This document shows, in pieces, positions 10,938-21,255 of a stretch of DNA of 64,000 nt. Each line of letters begins with the position of its first letter. Position 1 is the stretch's first letter. The DNA lies in assembly GCF_026183735.1 (NCBI RefSeq), contig NZ_JAPFRE010000020.1, positions 1 to 64,000 of the forward strand. Reading direction: 5' to 3'. The position numbers and the translations under genes were made by a program. Source of the stretch: Alteromonas sp. ASW11-130 (lineage in GTDB: Bacteria > Pseudomonadota > Gammaproteobacteria > Enterobacterales > Alteromonadaceae). Below the pieces are notes generated by a model, which was not told where the DNA came from, made no database searches, and saw nothing but the letters and a program-made list of their open reading frames with translations.

Positions 10938-11705
10938 TTAACGAATAATGCCGCGATCACTTTTCTCGATAAATGAAGTGAGCGTTTCAAGTTCAGATTG
11001 GCTTTGCGCACTTTCTTTAATAATGGACAAAGCTTCGGCGAGTGTATTGTTCTTTCTATAAAGGGCTTTATAAGCCCGCTTGATAGCCAGGATCGCGTCG
11101 CTTGAAAATCCACGTCGGCGCAAACCTTCTGAATTAATCCCTTGCGGTACAGCTTGGTGCCCTACCATTACATAAGGTGGAATATCACGAAGAATGATTG
11201 CGCCCGCCCCTACAAATGCATGGGCTCCCACTTTACAGAATTGATGAATACCGCAAGCGCCTCCCAAAATTGCGAAGTCACCTATGTGAACATGACCGGC
11301 AACAGCAACATTATTAGCAATAATAATATTGTCGCCTAACACACAGTCATGAGCAATGTGGGCGTTAACCATTATAAGGTTGTTAGTGCCTATCTGGGTG
11401 AGGCTTTTATCCTGAACAGTGCCGCGATGAACTGTGCAACCTTCCCTAAAAATATTGTTATCCCCAATCACCAATTTGGTTGGCTCTCCGGCATACTTTT
11501 TATCCTGGCAATCTTCACCAATAGATGAAAATTGATAGAAATGATTATTTTGACCAATGGTAGTTTCACCTTTCACTACCACGTGGGATTCTAATATACA
11601 CCCGTCCCCTATACTGACGTTATCGCCCACAACAGAAAAAGGACCAATTTTAACATTCTGACCAATGGTCGCTTTATCTGAAATGACAGCGGTTTTATGG
11701 ATCAC
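10938..11705 (-). CDS. lpxA: UDP-N-acetylglucosamine acyltransferase
   Basis: First enzyme of lipid A synthesis, transferring a 3-hydroxyacyl chain from ACP to UDP-GlcNAc. The 255-aa protein is a left-handed beta-helix of hexapeptide repeats (for example IGQNVKIGPFSVVGDNV) with the catalytic-His region NAHIAHDCVLGDN and a helical C-terminus. E. coli LpxA is 262 aa. The initiator lies one base from the fabZ stop, so the two genes are co-translated. The related acyltransferase gene lpxD is absent from this cluster. Confidence 0.97.
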   Translation of the reverse strand: MIHKTAVISDKATIGQNVKIGPFSVVGDNVSIGDGCILESHVVVKGETTIGQNNHFYQFSSIGEDCQDKKYAGEPTKLVIGDNNIFREGCTVHRGTVQDKSLTQIGTNNLIMVNAHIAHDCVLGDNIIIANNVAVAGHVHIGDFAILGGACGIHQFCKVGAHAFVGAGAIILRDIPPYVMVGHQAVPQGINSEGLRRRGFSSDAILAIKRAYKALYRKNNTLAEALSIIKESAQSQSELETLTSFIEKSDRGIIR

Positions 11706-11706
11706 G

Positions 11707-12156
11707 TTATTTCATCTCTCTCATTGCACACATAAATTCAGCGATACAGGCATTTTCGCCGTTCACACTCGCCTTGCCCCTGAATTTCCATATACCCCGT
11801 TTCTCTTTAACTAATTCCACATCGAAATCCAGGCGGTCTCCTGGTACGACCGGCCGTTTAAAACGTGCGTTATCGATTCCGGCATAAAGATAAAGCTTGT
11901 CGCTTTTTCCCATAGTTTTAAACCCTAAAACGCCCGCCGCCTGAGCCATGGCTTCGAGAATTAATACCCCAGGGAAAATGGGTTGCCCCGGAAAATGCCC
12001 AGTAAAGCAGGGTTCATTAAAGGTTATATTTTTAAATGCCTTGATCGACTCACCGGCAACGTAATCGGTTACTCGGTCAACTAGCAAAAAAGGGTATCGA
12101 TGAGGTAAGAGATCGAGAATTTCCTGAATGTCGATCATATTGAGTGAATTGGCCAA
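11707..12156 (-). CDS. fabZ: 3-hydroxyacyl-ACP dehydratase FabZ
   Basis: Dehydrates 3-hydroxyacyl-ACP in fatty acid elongation and competes with LpxA for 3-hydroxyacyl-ACP. The 149 aa carry the hot-dog fold signatures [13 protein letters not shown] and the catalytic [20 protein letters not shown] segment with its His and Glu. E. coli FabZ is 151 aa. It is the first gene of the fabZ-lpxA-lpxB-rnhB group. Upstream are 170 bp holding a terminator-like hairpin rather than lpxD, so this group probably has its own promoter. Confidence 0.97.
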   Translation of the reverse strand: MANSLNMIDIQEILDLLPHRYPFLLVDRVTDYVAGESIKAFKNITFNEPCFTGHFPGQPIFPGVLILEAMAQAAGVLGFKTMGKSDKLYLYAGIDNARFKRPVVPGDRLDFDVELVKEKRGIWKFRGKASVNGENACIAEFMCAMREMK

Positions 12157-12250
12157 ACGTTTCTCCTATGCCACACCCTACTTCAACCCATATGGTGAAG
12201 CAGATTGCCGTAAATATAATAAGCGCGGCAACCATACGCTTTTCATCAGT

Positions 12251-12292
12251 AAAAACAAATCAGACCAACAGCTTTAATGTTGGCCCGACTGA
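12251..12292 (-). terminator. Probable intrinsic terminator after skp
   Basis: On the minus strand a bulged hairpin, TCAG...CCAACA-loop-TGTTGG...CTGA, is followed by TTTGTTTTT. It lies 34 bp beyond the skp stop codon and upstream of fabZ, in the interval where lpxD would be expected. It would separate the bamA-skp transcript from fabZ-lpxAB, or attenuate it. Confidence 0.55.
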
Positions 12293-12326
12293 ATAAAGCA
12301 TAACAAATTTTTACTAACGAGTTAAA

Positions 12327-12842
12327 TTAATTGGCTTTCTTAACTTGTTCTAATACTTTGTCTGATAAATCGTGTTGTTCCTTTGCATACGCAACAGCGC
12401 CAGAGGAAAGAACTAAATCATAGTCACTTTTTGCCGCTACGGTATCGATTGCCTGTTTGATAAGTGCAAGCATTTTATTACGTTCTTCGTTCTGACGGCG
12501 TTGGATGTTTTGTTGAAGAGGTTGGCCCTTTTCAGCAAGTTTTTCACGAACACCCATGATTTTGTCCTGTAGCTCTTTCTTTTCTTGTTCGCTCATGGTT
12601 GCAGCATCGCGCTGCAAGCGCTCAGCGAAAAACTGACCATCTTTTTGAAGTTGGCTCACTTCATCAATTTGATCTTTGAATTCGATTTGGATGTTATTTG
12701 CGATTTCAGCAGCCTGAGGCATTGCTTGAAACACACCTTGCACATCTACTACACCAATTTTTTGCTCAGCCATGGCGGACGTACTTACAAGCGCACTACC
12801 AAACATCGCTGTCGCTACGATATGTTTTGCCAACTGTTTCAA
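12327..12842 (-). CDS. skp: Periplasmic chaperone Skp/OmpH
   Basis: Trimeric periplasmic chaperone that holds unfolded outer-membrane proteins on their way to BamA. The 171-aa precursor has a signal peptide ending STSAMA before EQKIGVVDV. A long helical, charged central region (about residues 50-130, the tentacles) and a C-terminal strand follow. E. coli Skp is 161 aa. It is 57 bp after bamA in the same orientation; sigma-E control is typical for the family, but I did not identify a sigma-E promoter here. Confidence 0.93.
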   Translation of the reverse strand: MKQLAKHIVATAMFGSALVSTSAMAEQKIGVVDVQGVFQAMPQAAEIANNIQIEFKDQIDEVSQLQKDGQFFAERLQRDAATMSEQEKKELQDKIMGVREKLAEKGQPLQQNIQRRQNEERNKMLALIKQAIDTVAAKSDYDLVLSSGAVAYAKEQHDLSDKVLEQVKKAN

Positions 12843-12899
12843 AAGGAACTCCTTTATATATGTTTTTATATATGTTTTACCGGTTATTGACCGAGAAAA

Positions 12900-15377
12900 T
12901 TAAAATGTTTGTCCAATATTAAATGTAAAGAATTTCGCATCATCTCCGTCACGCTCTTTAAGCGCCCTAGAGAAACTAAACACCATAGGCCCCATGGGCG
13001 AGATCCATTGTACCGAAATTCCAGCAGAACTACGATACAGCTTCCAATCTGAATAGTCTAATAAACCTCCATCCTCTGCATTTCTTTGAGTCAGGTTTTT
13101 ATATTCATCATAGTCAAACTCTGTATCCCAGACGTTGCCCACATCTACAAATAAACTCGTGCGAACAGAGTTATTAAAGTCTTCTTCGACGAACGGTGTC
13201 GGCACGATGAGTTCCACCCCACCTAACGCCATCGCGTTACCACCTAAACTTCGTCTGGAAATAGTAATATTGTCAGAAAGCGGATCACCGGGATAAGGCG
13301 TACCATCAGGGCCTACATTGGCAATTGGTGATGAACGACTGATACCTCTTGGCCCGATGGTGTTATTCTCAAAACCGCGGAGTGTTTCTGATCCACCTGC
13401 CGTAAAGTTTTGGGTAAAAGGCAACACTTGCTCATTGCCATTAATAACATCGTAGCCATTACCATATCCTAGTCTTAACCGCGTCAAAATAGACCACTTT
13501 TGATTGCGACTTAATGGGAAATAGAACTTGGTGTCGAAAATAGATTTAAAGTAATTTACATCTGAGTCCGGCGTAGTAATGGAGAATGATGCCTGCTGAG
13601 ACGAGCCTGCCGTAGGGAATAGTCCTCTATTAAGAGTATTCCTGCTCCAACTTACACTGGCCAAAATACTGTCATAGTTAATTGGTGCATCGGGGTCGCC
13701 CTCGGCTGTAAATTGGCTATAAAACTTCTCAGTTTGCTCATAAAAACTTCGGTTAAATAGCTCAACATCGGAATAAGTCAAACCGAAATTAATGCGGTTG
13801 AATTCGTTTATAGGATAACCAACATTTGCTCCGATAGACCATTGCTTGGAGTTATATTGAATAACGTTGAAGTCAGAACCATCAAATTCACTATAACTTA
13901 AACTTCCACCGAGACTAATTCCATCAATAGTGAAATAGGGGTCATTATAGGTCAGTTGAGCCGAACGTTGATATGAGACTGTATTAATATTAAAACCTAA
14001 TCGCTTACCCGTTCCCAAGAAATTATCTTGCTGAATACCCGCTTGCAAACTTAGTTTCGTACGGTCACCGTAACCTATACCCGCGGTGAAAGATCCTGAA
14101 GGCTGTTCTTTAACATTGAAGTTGACATCAACCATATCGTCCTGACCAGGTAACCGAATAGTCTCAAATTCAACTTCTTCCATATAGGTCAGTCGAGACA
14201 ACGCGTTCTTAGATGATTCTAAGGTGGCGTTTGACAGCCACGTCCCCTCCATTTGAACGACACTTTGTCTTAGTACTTTATCAGAGGTAACCGAATTTCC
14301 GTTGAAATTAATTCGTCTTACATAAATCCGTTTTCCAGGGTCCACTGACAAGCTTAATTTAACCGTTTTGTCTTCATCATTTATTTCAGGAACCGTAGTA
14401 ACGGTTGGATAAGCATATCCAAATCGGCCCAGATATTTACTGATGAATTCTTCTGCGTAAGTGACTTCAGCTTGGTTGTAAAGCTCGCCCGCGGTCAAAG
14501 GTAGAACTTGCATGACATACTCTTCATAACCAAGCACATCTCCAACCAGTTCTACATCAGATATTGTGTACTGTTCTCCCTCAGAAACATTCAACGTTAC
14601 GTAAATACCATCTTTTTCTGGCGTCATCGAAACTTGCGTTGAATCGACATTGAATCTGAGGTAACCGCGGTCAAGATAATGGTTTCTTAACGACTCCATA
14701 TCGCCTTGCAACGTCTGTTGCTGATATCGCGTTTCTGACAAAAAGTCCCACCAAGGAGTATCAAACTGAAGCTCCCAATTATCCAACAACTCCGCGTCTG
14801 AAAATATCGTGTTACCAACAACATTTATTTGTTGAATTTCGGCGGCATCACCTTCTTCAAATGAGAACTTTAAATCCACACGATTTCTGGGAAGAGGGGT
14901 GACAATTGCATTCACCTCAGCATTATATTTACCAATACTGTAGAAGAAATCCTTGAGGCCATTTTCAATAGAAATTAAAACCGTTTTATCCAACGGTTCG
15001 CCTATACGGATACCATTGCCATCCAGGCTTTCCTGCAATTGTTCATCTTTTATATCGTCGTTGCCATCAAAGGTAATAGTACTGATTGTCGGTCTTTCTG
15101 AAACACGAACAATCAGCGTGTTGCCATCTCTGGAAACGGTAATCCGTTCAAAATGAGTGGACGAGTACAAAGAGCGAATAAGCTGTGTTACTCGAAAGTC
15201 ATTCAATTGATCCCCAACTTGGATCGGCATATAGGTAAGTGCAGCGCCCAAAGCTACACGTTGTAATCCTTCCACTCGGATATCTTCGACAACGAATTCA
15301 CTGTTAGTTGTCTGGGCGTTGGCAAAGCTAGCACTGGATAGAACGATTCCGGCTGCTACTAACTGTTTTAACTTCAT
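12900..15377 (-). CDS. bamA: Outer membrane protein assembly factor BamA
   Basis: Central Omp85 subunit of the BAM complex that folds beta-barrels into the outer membrane. The 825 aa comprise a signal peptide (cut near ANAQT), five POTRA repeats (about residues 28-430) and a 16-strand barrel. The conserved LRGF motif of barrel loop 6 occurs in GGSETLRGFENN, and the protein ends in aromatic F (FNIGQTF), the expected beta-signal. E. coli BamA is 810 aa. Its neighbours rseP and skp are conserved. Confidence 0.98.
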   Translation of the reverse strand: MKLKQLVAAGIVLSSASFANAQTTNSEFVVEDIRVEGLQRVALGAALTYMPIQVGDQLNDFRVTQLIRSLYSSTHFERITVSRDGNTLIVRVSERPTISTITFDGNDDIKDEQLQESLDGNGIRIGEPLDKTVLISIENGLKDFFYSIGKYNAEVNAIVTPLPRNRVDLKFSFEEGDAAEIQQINVVGNTIFSDAELLDNWELQFDTPWWDFLSETRYQQQTLQGDMESLRNHYLDRGYLRFNVDSTQVSMTPEKDGIYVTLNVSEGEQYTISDVELVGDVLGYEEYVMQVLPLTAGELYNQAEVTYAEEFISKYLGRFGYAYPTVTTVPEINDEDKTVKLSLSVDPGKRIYVRRINFNGNSVTSDKVLRQSVVQMEGTWLSNATLESSKNALSRLTYMEEVEFETIRLPGQDDMVDVNFNVKEQPSGSFTAGIGYGDRTKLSLQAGIQQDNFLGTGKRLGFNINTVSYQRSAQLTYNDPYFTIDGISLGGSLSYSEFDGSDFNVIQYNSKQWSIGANVGYPINEFNRINFGLTYSDVELFNRSFYEQTEKFYSQFTAEGDPDAPINYDSILASVSWSRNTLNRGLFPTAGSSQQASFSITTPDSDVNYFKSIFDTKFYFPLSRNQKWSILTRLRLGYGNGYDVINGNEQVLPFTQNFTAGGSETLRGFENNTIGPRGISRSSPIANVGPDGTPYPGDPLSDNITISRRSLGGNAMALGGVELIVPTPFVEEDFNNSVRTSLFVDVGNVWDTEFDYDEYKNLTQRNAEDGGLLDYSDWKLYRSSAGISVQWISPMGPMVFSFSRALKERDGDDAKFFTFNIGQTF

Positions 15378-15443
15378 CTATTTTTATTTTCCTGGCCGCG
15401 TTTGCTGTGTGCGCACGTAAGAGAGCTTGTAACTAGTCACTCA

Positions 15444-16796
15444 TCAGGTGATACGACTTATATCATTAAATATGGCGATACTCATTATGGTGAACAATAA
15501 CATACCACCGATTCGAAATCCCCATTCCTGCACCTCTTCAGGGACAGGTTTGCCGGTAATTAGTTCAATCAAATAATACATTAAATGACCGCCATCCAGC
15601 ATTGGCAAGGGAAGCAGGTTGATAATCCCTAAGTTAACGCTTATCAGAGCAAGAAAACTTAAGAAGTACACTAACCCATACCCAGCACTTACCCCTGCAC
15701 CCTGCGCAATTGATATGGGGCCACTAAGACTTTTAACCGATACATCGCCGGTAAACAATTTGCCGATCATTTGTAAACTTAAAGTCACCAAGCGCCAGGT
15801 CTTATCTACAGCTCGCTCGAAGCCTTCGATTGGACCATAGTGATGCGTAAATATATAGCCCTGTGGCCACGGCTCAAAGTCGGGACTGACACCTAAATAA
15901 CCTTGTAAGCTTCCTGCCGACTCACGTTGACCAACGGATGCTTGGACGGTAATTATACTATTTTCGCGGTGTAAATCTATTTGAGCGGGTTGGCCAGGCA
16001 ACGCCTGTATTATTGCAACCACTTCTTGCCATGCTTCTACTTCAACACCATTCACCGCTTTAACGATATCGCCGGTCTGAATACCAGCCTGAGCAGCGGG
16101 ACTATCATCTCCCACTACACGAATAGTGAGGGTTGGGTCAGGGGTAAATGGGGTTAAACCTAAACTGCTTAAAGCAGAGGCTTTGTCAGGATCAAATTGC
16201 CAAGAGCTAATATCAAAGGAAAGTTGTCGAAGCGAGCCAGATGCGTTTCTGACTTCAAGGGGAAGTTGCTTCTCACCAATAAACGAAACCAGCTCAAGAT
16301 TGACGGATTCCCAGTCGGAAGTTGAATTATCACCGACCGAAACAATGGTATCGCCCACTTTTAGCCCGGATTGCTCGGCAATACTGCTTGGTTGAATATC
16401 CCCAACAACGGGTTTTACAGTTTCTATGCCAATTAAATACATCAGCCATAAAGCAGCGATAGCAAATAAAAAATTGACCCCTGGGCCTGCAGCAATTATT
16501 GCCATCCTTTTGCCCAGCGATTGATTATTGAATGCTCGGTGGCGATCTTCAGTTTTCACTTGATCGACTCTTTCGTCCAGCATTCTGACGTAGCCACCTA
16601 AGGGGATAGCGGCAATGACATATTCAGTGCCATCTTTGCCAAGACGCCGCCAAAGCGGCTTTCCGAAACCTATGGAGAACCTTTCAACTTTTACTCCGCA
16701 ACGGCGAGCTACGTAAAAATGTCCCCATTCATGTACGGCGACTAATATTCCCAGTGCGACGATAAACGCCCCCAGGCTCCATAAAAATGCGAACAC
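15444..16796 (-). CDS. rseP: RIP site-2 protease RseP
   Basis: Intramembrane zinc metalloprotease that cleaves RseA after DegS to release sigma-E, and removes remnant signal peptides. The 450 aa match E. coli RseP. The zinc motif HEWGH is at residues 22-26 in the first transmembrane segment, two PDZ domains lie in the periplasmic region (about 115-310), and the second metal-ligand motif LPMLDGGH is near the C-terminus. The gene overlaps the dxr stop by one base. Confidence 0.97.
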   Translation of the reverse strand: MFAFLWSLGAFIVALGILVAVHEWGHFYVARRCGVKVERFSIGFGKPLWRRLGKDGTEYVIAAIPLGGYVRMLDERVDQVKTEDRHRAFNNQSLGKRMAIIAAGPGVNFLFAIAALWLMYLIGIETVKPVVGDIQPSSIAEQSGLKVGDTIVSVGDNSTSDWESVNLELVSFIGEKQLPLEVRNASGSLRQLSFDISSWQFDPDKASALSSLGLTPFTPDPTLTIRVVGDDSPAAQAGIQTGDIVKAVNGVEVEAWQEVVAIIQALPGQPAQIDLHRENSIITVQASVGQRESAGSLQGYLGVSPDFEPWPQGYIFTHHYGPIEGFERAVDKTWRLVTLSLQMIGKLFTGDVSVKSLSGPISIAQGAGVSAGYGLVYFLSFLALISVNLGIINLLPLPMLDGGHLMYYLIELITGKPVPEEVQEWGFRIGGMLLFTIMSIAIFNDISRIT

Positions 16797-17980
16797 TAAT
16801 TCAAACCTCTGATAACCTCGTTGGCAACTTCCCTTGCCCGTCTATCCTGTTCCAGAATTTGTTGGAGTGAAGAAACGCGCATTGGTTCCAATAGATTTAG
16901 CGTTTCTTCGTTCACTTCACTTATCTGGGTGAATTTTATCCGTTTATCTAGGAAAGCTTCAACCGCAACTTCATTTGCCGCATTTAAACGCGTGGTCGTA
17001 CATTGACCTTCATTACATGCATCTATGGCTAATTTCAGACAAGGATAACGTTCATAACATGGTGTATCGAACTCTAAAGAGGCCACGTTAGCAAAGTCTA
17101 AATAACTTACGCCAGCATCAATTCGCTGCGGAAAAGCGAGTCCGTGAGCGATTGGCGTACGCATGTCTGGATTGCCTAACTGGGCAATAACAGAGCCGTC
17201 GACATACTGTACCATGGAGTGGATTGTACTTTGTGGATGAATAACGACAGAAATATCATCAGGTTTAGCCCCAAATAGCCAACATGCTTCGATAAACTCT
17301 AATCCTTTATTCATCATAGTCGCGGAATCAACAGTAATTTTGCGCCCCATATCCCAGTTTGGATGTGCACAAGCTTCATCCACCGTAATATCAGCGAACG
17401 TCGATAACGTTCTTGTTCTAAAGGCACCGCCGGAACCTGTGAGTAAGATACTATGGATTCCCGACGCGCTAAGATTTCCATACTCGAAATCGAGCGGTAG
17501 ACATTGGAAAATAGCGTTATGTTCACTATCAATGGGCAAAATAGTCGCATTGGATTGCTTCGCCGCATCGATAAAAAGCGCCCCCGACATAACTAATGCT
17601 TCTTTATTTGCCAGCAGTACTTTTTTACCTGACCTCACCGCAGCTAACGTCGGGATAAGGCCCGCTGCTCCCACGATTGCCGCCATTACTGCATCTACTT
17701 CTGGGGCGCTCGCTACCTCTTCCAGCGCCTGTGGACCACATAAGATTTCTGAATGGAACTCGCTTAATGTAGCTGCGTAGTCCATTGCCCGTTGGTAAGC
17801 GGACTTATCGGCTATGACTACATATCGTGCGGCACAGCGCTGCGCCTGTTCCAGCAATTTCTCAATCTGGGTGTGCCCTGTCAACGCAAACACCCGGTAT
17901 TTATCCGGGTGTCTGTTAATTACGTCAAGCGTACTTACACCAATAGAGCCGGTGGCCCCGAGTATGGTAATTGTCTGCAT
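16796..17980 (-). CDS. dxr: 1-deoxy-D-xylulose 5-phosphate reductoisomerase
   Basis: Second enzyme of the MEP isoprenoid pathway, using NADPH to convert DXP to MEP. The 394 aa (E. coli 398) begin with the Rossmann motif LGATGSIG, and the metal/substrate segments PIDSEHNAIFQ and NKGLEFIEA are present. One-base overlaps with both cdsA and rseP show a tight operon. The local order frr-uppS-cdsA-dxr-rseP differs from E. coli, where dxr precedes uppS. Confidence 0.97.
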   Translation of the reverse strand: MQTITILGATGSIGVSTLDVINRHPDKYRVFALTGHTQIEKLLEQAQRCAARYVVIADKSAYQRAMDYAATLSEFHSEILCGPQALEEVASAPEVDAVMAAIVGAAGLIPTLAAVRSGKKVLLANKEALVMSGALFIDAAKQSNATILPIDSEHNAIFQCLPLDFEYGNLSASGIHSILLTGSGGAFRTRTLSTFADITVDEACAHPNWDMGRKITVDSATMMNKGLEFIEACWLFGAKPDDISVVIHPQSTIHSMVQYVDGSVIAQLGNPDMRTPIAHGLAFPQRIDAGVSYLDFANVASLEFDTPCYERYPCLKLAIDACNEGQCTTTRLNAANEVAVEAFLDKRIKFTQISEVNEETLNLLEPMRVSSLQQILEQDRRAREVANEVIRGLN

Positions 17981-18843
17981 TAGGCCATCCAGCTAACATA
18001 ACAAAATGCGAAAACAGGGAAGGCCGCGGTTAAACTGTCTATTCGATCTAATATACCGCCATGACCCGGTAAGATCCGACCACTGTCTTTTATACCTTCA
18101 CAACGTTTCAACATGCTCTCGTTAAGGTCACCTAACGCCGACACGCCCACAGTAATTCCACCAATAAGAAGATGCAACCAGATACGCGAAGGCTCTACCT
18201 GATAATGTAATGCCGCAAAGGCAATAATGGCGAAAGAAGCCGCTATACCGCCGATCAATCCTTCGTAAGTTTTACCCGGAGACACATTAGGCCGTAACTT
18301 ATGTCGACCAAATTTTACTCCAACAAAGAACGCACCTATGTCAGCCGCCCATACTATACCCAACACGTAAAAGATGAGTGATGCACCATATAGCGGATCG
18401 ATATCAAATAAGCTGGTACGAAGCGACACGACTGCCACCCAAGTGGGGATTAGTGTAAGGAAACCAAACAAACTGCGGAGTTTAACGCTGGTGCGCCAAT
18501 AGCTCGAATAGCGTGGATACGCGGAAATCATAGCTAATGAGAAAATCCACCAGATCACCGCAACAAATAGAATGAACTGGTAAATACCGTGAAGTTGGCC
18601 TTGGTACCAAATTACACTGTTATCCACCAGCATAGCCAATACGATGCAAGATAAAAACATAGCAGCCATGAAAAGCAATTTTTTAGGTCTTGCCTTGATT
18701 CCTGACATATTGGCCCATTCATAGCCTCCAAGCCCCACCACGGCGGCTATTACAACTTCAAACCACCAAATAGGTAAAAACAGAATGGCTATGAGGGCCA
18801 GCGGTGCAAGAATTAACGCCGTTAGGATTCTTTGTTTTAGCAT
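17980..18843 (-). CDS. cdsA: Phosphatidate cytidylyltransferase
   Basis: Integral membrane enzyme making CDP-diacylglycerol from phosphatidate and CTP, the branch point of phospholipid synthesis. The 287 aa (E. coli 285) have about eight hydrophobic segments. The family signature at the C-terminal end runs from GKTYEGLIGG through SALGDLNESMLKR to the DRIDSL segment. It lies between uppS (65-bp gap) and dxr (one-base overlap). Confidence 0.95.
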   Translation of the reverse strand: MLKQRILTALILAPLALIAILFLPIWWFEVVIAAVVGLGGYEWANMSGIKARPKKLLFMAAMFLSCIVLAMLVDNSVIWYQGQLHGIYQFILFVAVIWWIFSLAMISAYPRYSSYWRTSVKLRSLFGFLTLIPTWVAVVSLRTSLFDIDPLYGASLIFYVLGIVWAADIGAFFVGVKFGRHKLRPNVSPGKTYEGLIGGIAASFAIIAFAALHYQVEPSRIWLHLLIGGITVGVSALGDLNESMLKRCEGIKDSGRILPGHGGILDRIDSLTAAFPVFAFCYVSWMA

Positions 18844-18908
18844 GTGTAGGGTTTCAGCTTCGTCAACGTGAGAACTGTCCTTGGTTATTTTTAATTATTA
18901 CTGTTTGC

Positions 18909-19715
18909 TTAGCTGACTTGTTCACCTGTAAGTCCAAAGCGTCTTTGGCGTGATTTAAAATCATTTACAGCAGTTTGAAATACTTCTTCGTTAAAGTCTG
19001 GCCATAACACATCCGTGAAGTACAACTCAGCATAGGCACATTGCCATAATAGAAAATTACTTATCCGATGCTCACCGCCGGTTCTAATTAAAAGGTCCAG
19101 TTCTGGCACCTGATGAGTCGATATTTTAGCATCAAATAGGCTTTCATCAATTTGCTCGGGAGTTATCTCACCCTGCTGAACCTGCGTAGCTAATTGCTTA
19201 GCGGCATTAACAATGTCCCATCTTCCGCCATAGTTTGCTGCAATATTAAGCACTAGCTGGCGGTTTTCTGCTGTCAGTGTTTCAGCTTTGCGAATTTTGT
19301 TAACCAGTTTGTCGTCAAAGGCAGAAACATCGCCAATCACTTTTAGACGGACACCGTTTTTATTCAGTTTTTTCACTTCACTATTCAAAACAAGATTAAA
19401 TAGTTCCATTAATACTGACACTTCATCTTCAGGCCGTTTCCAGTTTTCACTGCTAAACGCAAACAATGTCAGGGATTGAATATCAGTTTGACGGGCAAAG
19501 CGCACCGCAGCGCGCACTGACTCAACGCCAGCTTTGTGACCAAACGTTCTAATTTTGCCTTTTTTCTGAGCCCAGCGGCCATTTCCATCCATTATAATGG
19601 CAACGTGCTTAGGACTACTGATCGCAGCAAACGTAGATTGATCATTACCTTGTTCTGATTGTAAAGCCTGACTCTCGTCAGGCTTTGATTTTTCGCGAGA
19701 CCGCTTTGCCAGCAT
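18909..19715 (-). CDS. uppS: Undecaprenyl diphosphate synthase
   Basis: Cis-prenyltransferase making the C55 lipid carrier used for peptidoglycan, O-antigen and capsule. The 268 aa contain the catalytic [13 protein letters not shown] motif (Asp at about 43) and the C-terminal [15 protein letters not shown] segment. The N-terminal leader before the catalytic motif is Lys/Ser/Gln-rich and about 17 residues longer than in E. coli; a later start is possible but no better in-frame ATG precedes the motif. It is 7 bp after frr. Confidence 0.95.
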   Translation of the reverse strand: MLAKRSREKSKPDESQALQSEQGNDQSTFAAISSPKHVAIIMDGNGRWAQKKGKIRTFGHKAGVESVRAAVRFARQTDIQSLTLFAFSSENWKRPEDEVSVLMELFNLVLNSEVKKLNKNGVRLKVIGDVSAFDDKLVNKIRKAETLTAENRQLVLNIAANYGGRWDIVNAAKQLATQVQQGEITPEQIDESLFDAKISTHQVPELDLLIRTGGEHRISNFLLWQCAYAELYFTDVLWPDFNEEVFQTAVNDFKSRQRRFGLTGEQVS

Positions 19716-19722
19716 AATCGGC

Positions 19723-20280
19723 TTACACTTCCATTAACTCTTTTTCTTTATCTGCCAACAGTACGTCTAATTTTTTGACATAATCGTTGGTCAGAGTCTG
19801 AATATTTTCTTCTGCTGCGCGACTTTCATCTTCACTGATTTCTTTCTCTTTTAGCAACTCTTTAATATCGCTATTTGCATCTCGACGAATATTACGCACA
19901 GCTACACGGCCTTGTTCCACTTCGTTGCGAACAACACGAATCAGGTCTTTACGACGCTCTTCTGTTAATGGTGGAAGAGGAATCCGTATAGCAGCGCCAG
20001 CACTCATCGGATTTAGGCCCAAATCCGATTGCATAATAGCCTTCTCAACCGCCTGGATTGCACTTTTATCAAAGACTGTCAGCGCTAATGTACGGCTATC
20101 TTCAGCTACAACGTTTGCCACTTGTTTTAACGGCGTATCTACCCCATAGTACGGTACCATGATGCCATCTAATAAGCTTGGGTGCGCGCGACCCGTGCGA
20201 ATTTTACTTAATTGACTTTTCAATGCACTCACGCTTTTTTCCATACGTTCCTGAGCATCTTTTTCAATTTCATCAATCAC
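19723..20280 (-). CDS. frr: Ribosome recycling factor
   Basis: Splits post-termination ribosomes together with EF-G. The 185 aa equal the E. coli length. Typical segments are [17 protein letters not shown], the hinge and the long three-helix-bundle C-terminus with [18 protein letters not shown]. It sits between pyrH (20-bp gap) and uppS (7-bp gap). Confidence 0.98.
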   Translation of the reverse strand: MIDEIEKDAQERMEKSVSALKSQLSKIRTGRAHPSLLDGIMVPYYGVDTPLKQVANVVAEDSRTLALTVFDKSAIQAVEKAIMQSDLGLNPMSAGAAIRIPLPPLTEERRKDLIRVVRNEVEQGRVAVRNIRRDANSDIKELLKEKEISEDESRAAEENIQTLTNDYVKKLDVLLADKEKELMEV

Positions 20281-20300
20281 AATGGTGTTCCTATTTTTTA

Positions 20301-21041
20301 CTAATTTAATTTTTCGGCATGGTCGATCAACGTGCCTTCTGGCTCTCCCATTACAACACGTTTTAAACAGCCCGGTTTGTTCATATTAAAGACTCGGATC
20401 GGAATTTTATGATCTCGTGCCAGCGTAAAGGCGGACAAGTCCATTACTTTTAGTTCTTTTTCTAACACTTCTTGATACGTCAGCTGGCTATACAGAGTCG
20501 CATCAGGATTCTTCACCGGATCATCACTAAACACGCCATCTACTTTAGTCGCTTTTAATACCGCGTCCGCTTCAATTTCGATGCCCCGTAAACATGCTGC
20601 CGAGTCAGTGGTAAAGAATGGATTACCTGTACCAGCAGAAAATATAACTACCCGTCCCGACTTTAACAAACTGATGGCTTCCGCCCAGTTGTAAGCATCG
20701 CACACACCATTTAATGGAATAGCAGACATTAATCTTGCATTAACAAAAGCGCGATGTAGCGCATCACGCATCGCTAATCCGTTCATCACGGTAGCCAACA
20801 TACCCATATGATCGCCGACTACACGATTCATCCCTGCCTTAGCTAAACCTTCGCCGCGGAAGAGGTTCCCACCACCTATAACTAATCCAACTTGTACACC
20901 AAGCTCAACTAGTTCTTTAATTTCCTGCGCCATACGGTCCAGTACTTTAGGATCGATACCGAACCCTTCAGCTCCCATCAGCGCTTCACCACTTAACTTA
21001 AGTAAAATTCGGCGATATGCAGATTTCGGTGTGATACTCAT
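20301..21041 (-). CDS. pyrH: UMP kinase
   Basis: Hexameric bacterial UMP kinase of the amino-acid-kinase family, feeding UDP/UTP and UDP-sugar synthesis. The 246 aa (E. coli 241) contain the ATP-binding [10 protein letters not shown] start, GGGNLFRG and the [14 protein letters not shown] segment. It is 214 bp downstream of tsf, beyond a strong terminator, so it likely has its own promoter for the pyrH-frr-uppS-cdsA-dxr-rseP run. Confidence 0.97.
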   Translation of the reverse strand: MSITPKSAYRRILLKLSGEALMGAEGFGIDPKVLDRMAQEIKELVELGVQVGLVIGGGNLFRGEGLAKAGMNRVVGDHMGMLATVMNGLAMRDALHRAFVNARLMSAIPLNGVCDAYNWAEAISLLKSGRVVIFSAGTGNPFFTTDSAACLRGIEIEADAVLKATKVDGVFSDDPVKNPDATLYSQLTYQEVLEKELKVMDLSAFTLARDHKIPIRVFNMNKPGCLKRVVMGEPEGTLIDHAEKLN

Positions 21042-21184
21042 TTGTTAAATAATCCTCATCAAGGCGGCTGGTGTCATTTCTCGTTAATAAAAAAATCACA
21101 ACAAACGGCTTAGTTAGACTGGTATAGAAGCTTAGTTAGTCGTTGTCCTTTTTTCACCACTAACAGATTTGCTTATTCACTTAT

Positions 21185-21208
21185 AAAAAAGCACCTCAAA
21201 TGAGGTGC
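21185..21208 (-). terminator. Intrinsic terminator of rpsB-tsf
   Basis: On the minus strand, stem GCACCTCA-TT-TGAGGTGC (21191-21208) is followed by TTTTTT. It lies about 50 bp after the tsf stop. A perfect 8-bp stem with a U-tract is a textbook intrinsic terminator. Confidence 0.9.
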
Positions 21209-21255
21209 CTCGTAGTGTATCGGACATTCACAAAATGCAAAAGTCTAAGTCACAC

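Noticed and set aside
12157..12326. Truncated lpxD remnant
   Set aside because: 170 bp without hexapeptide-repeat coding pattern in any frame; no remnant seen.
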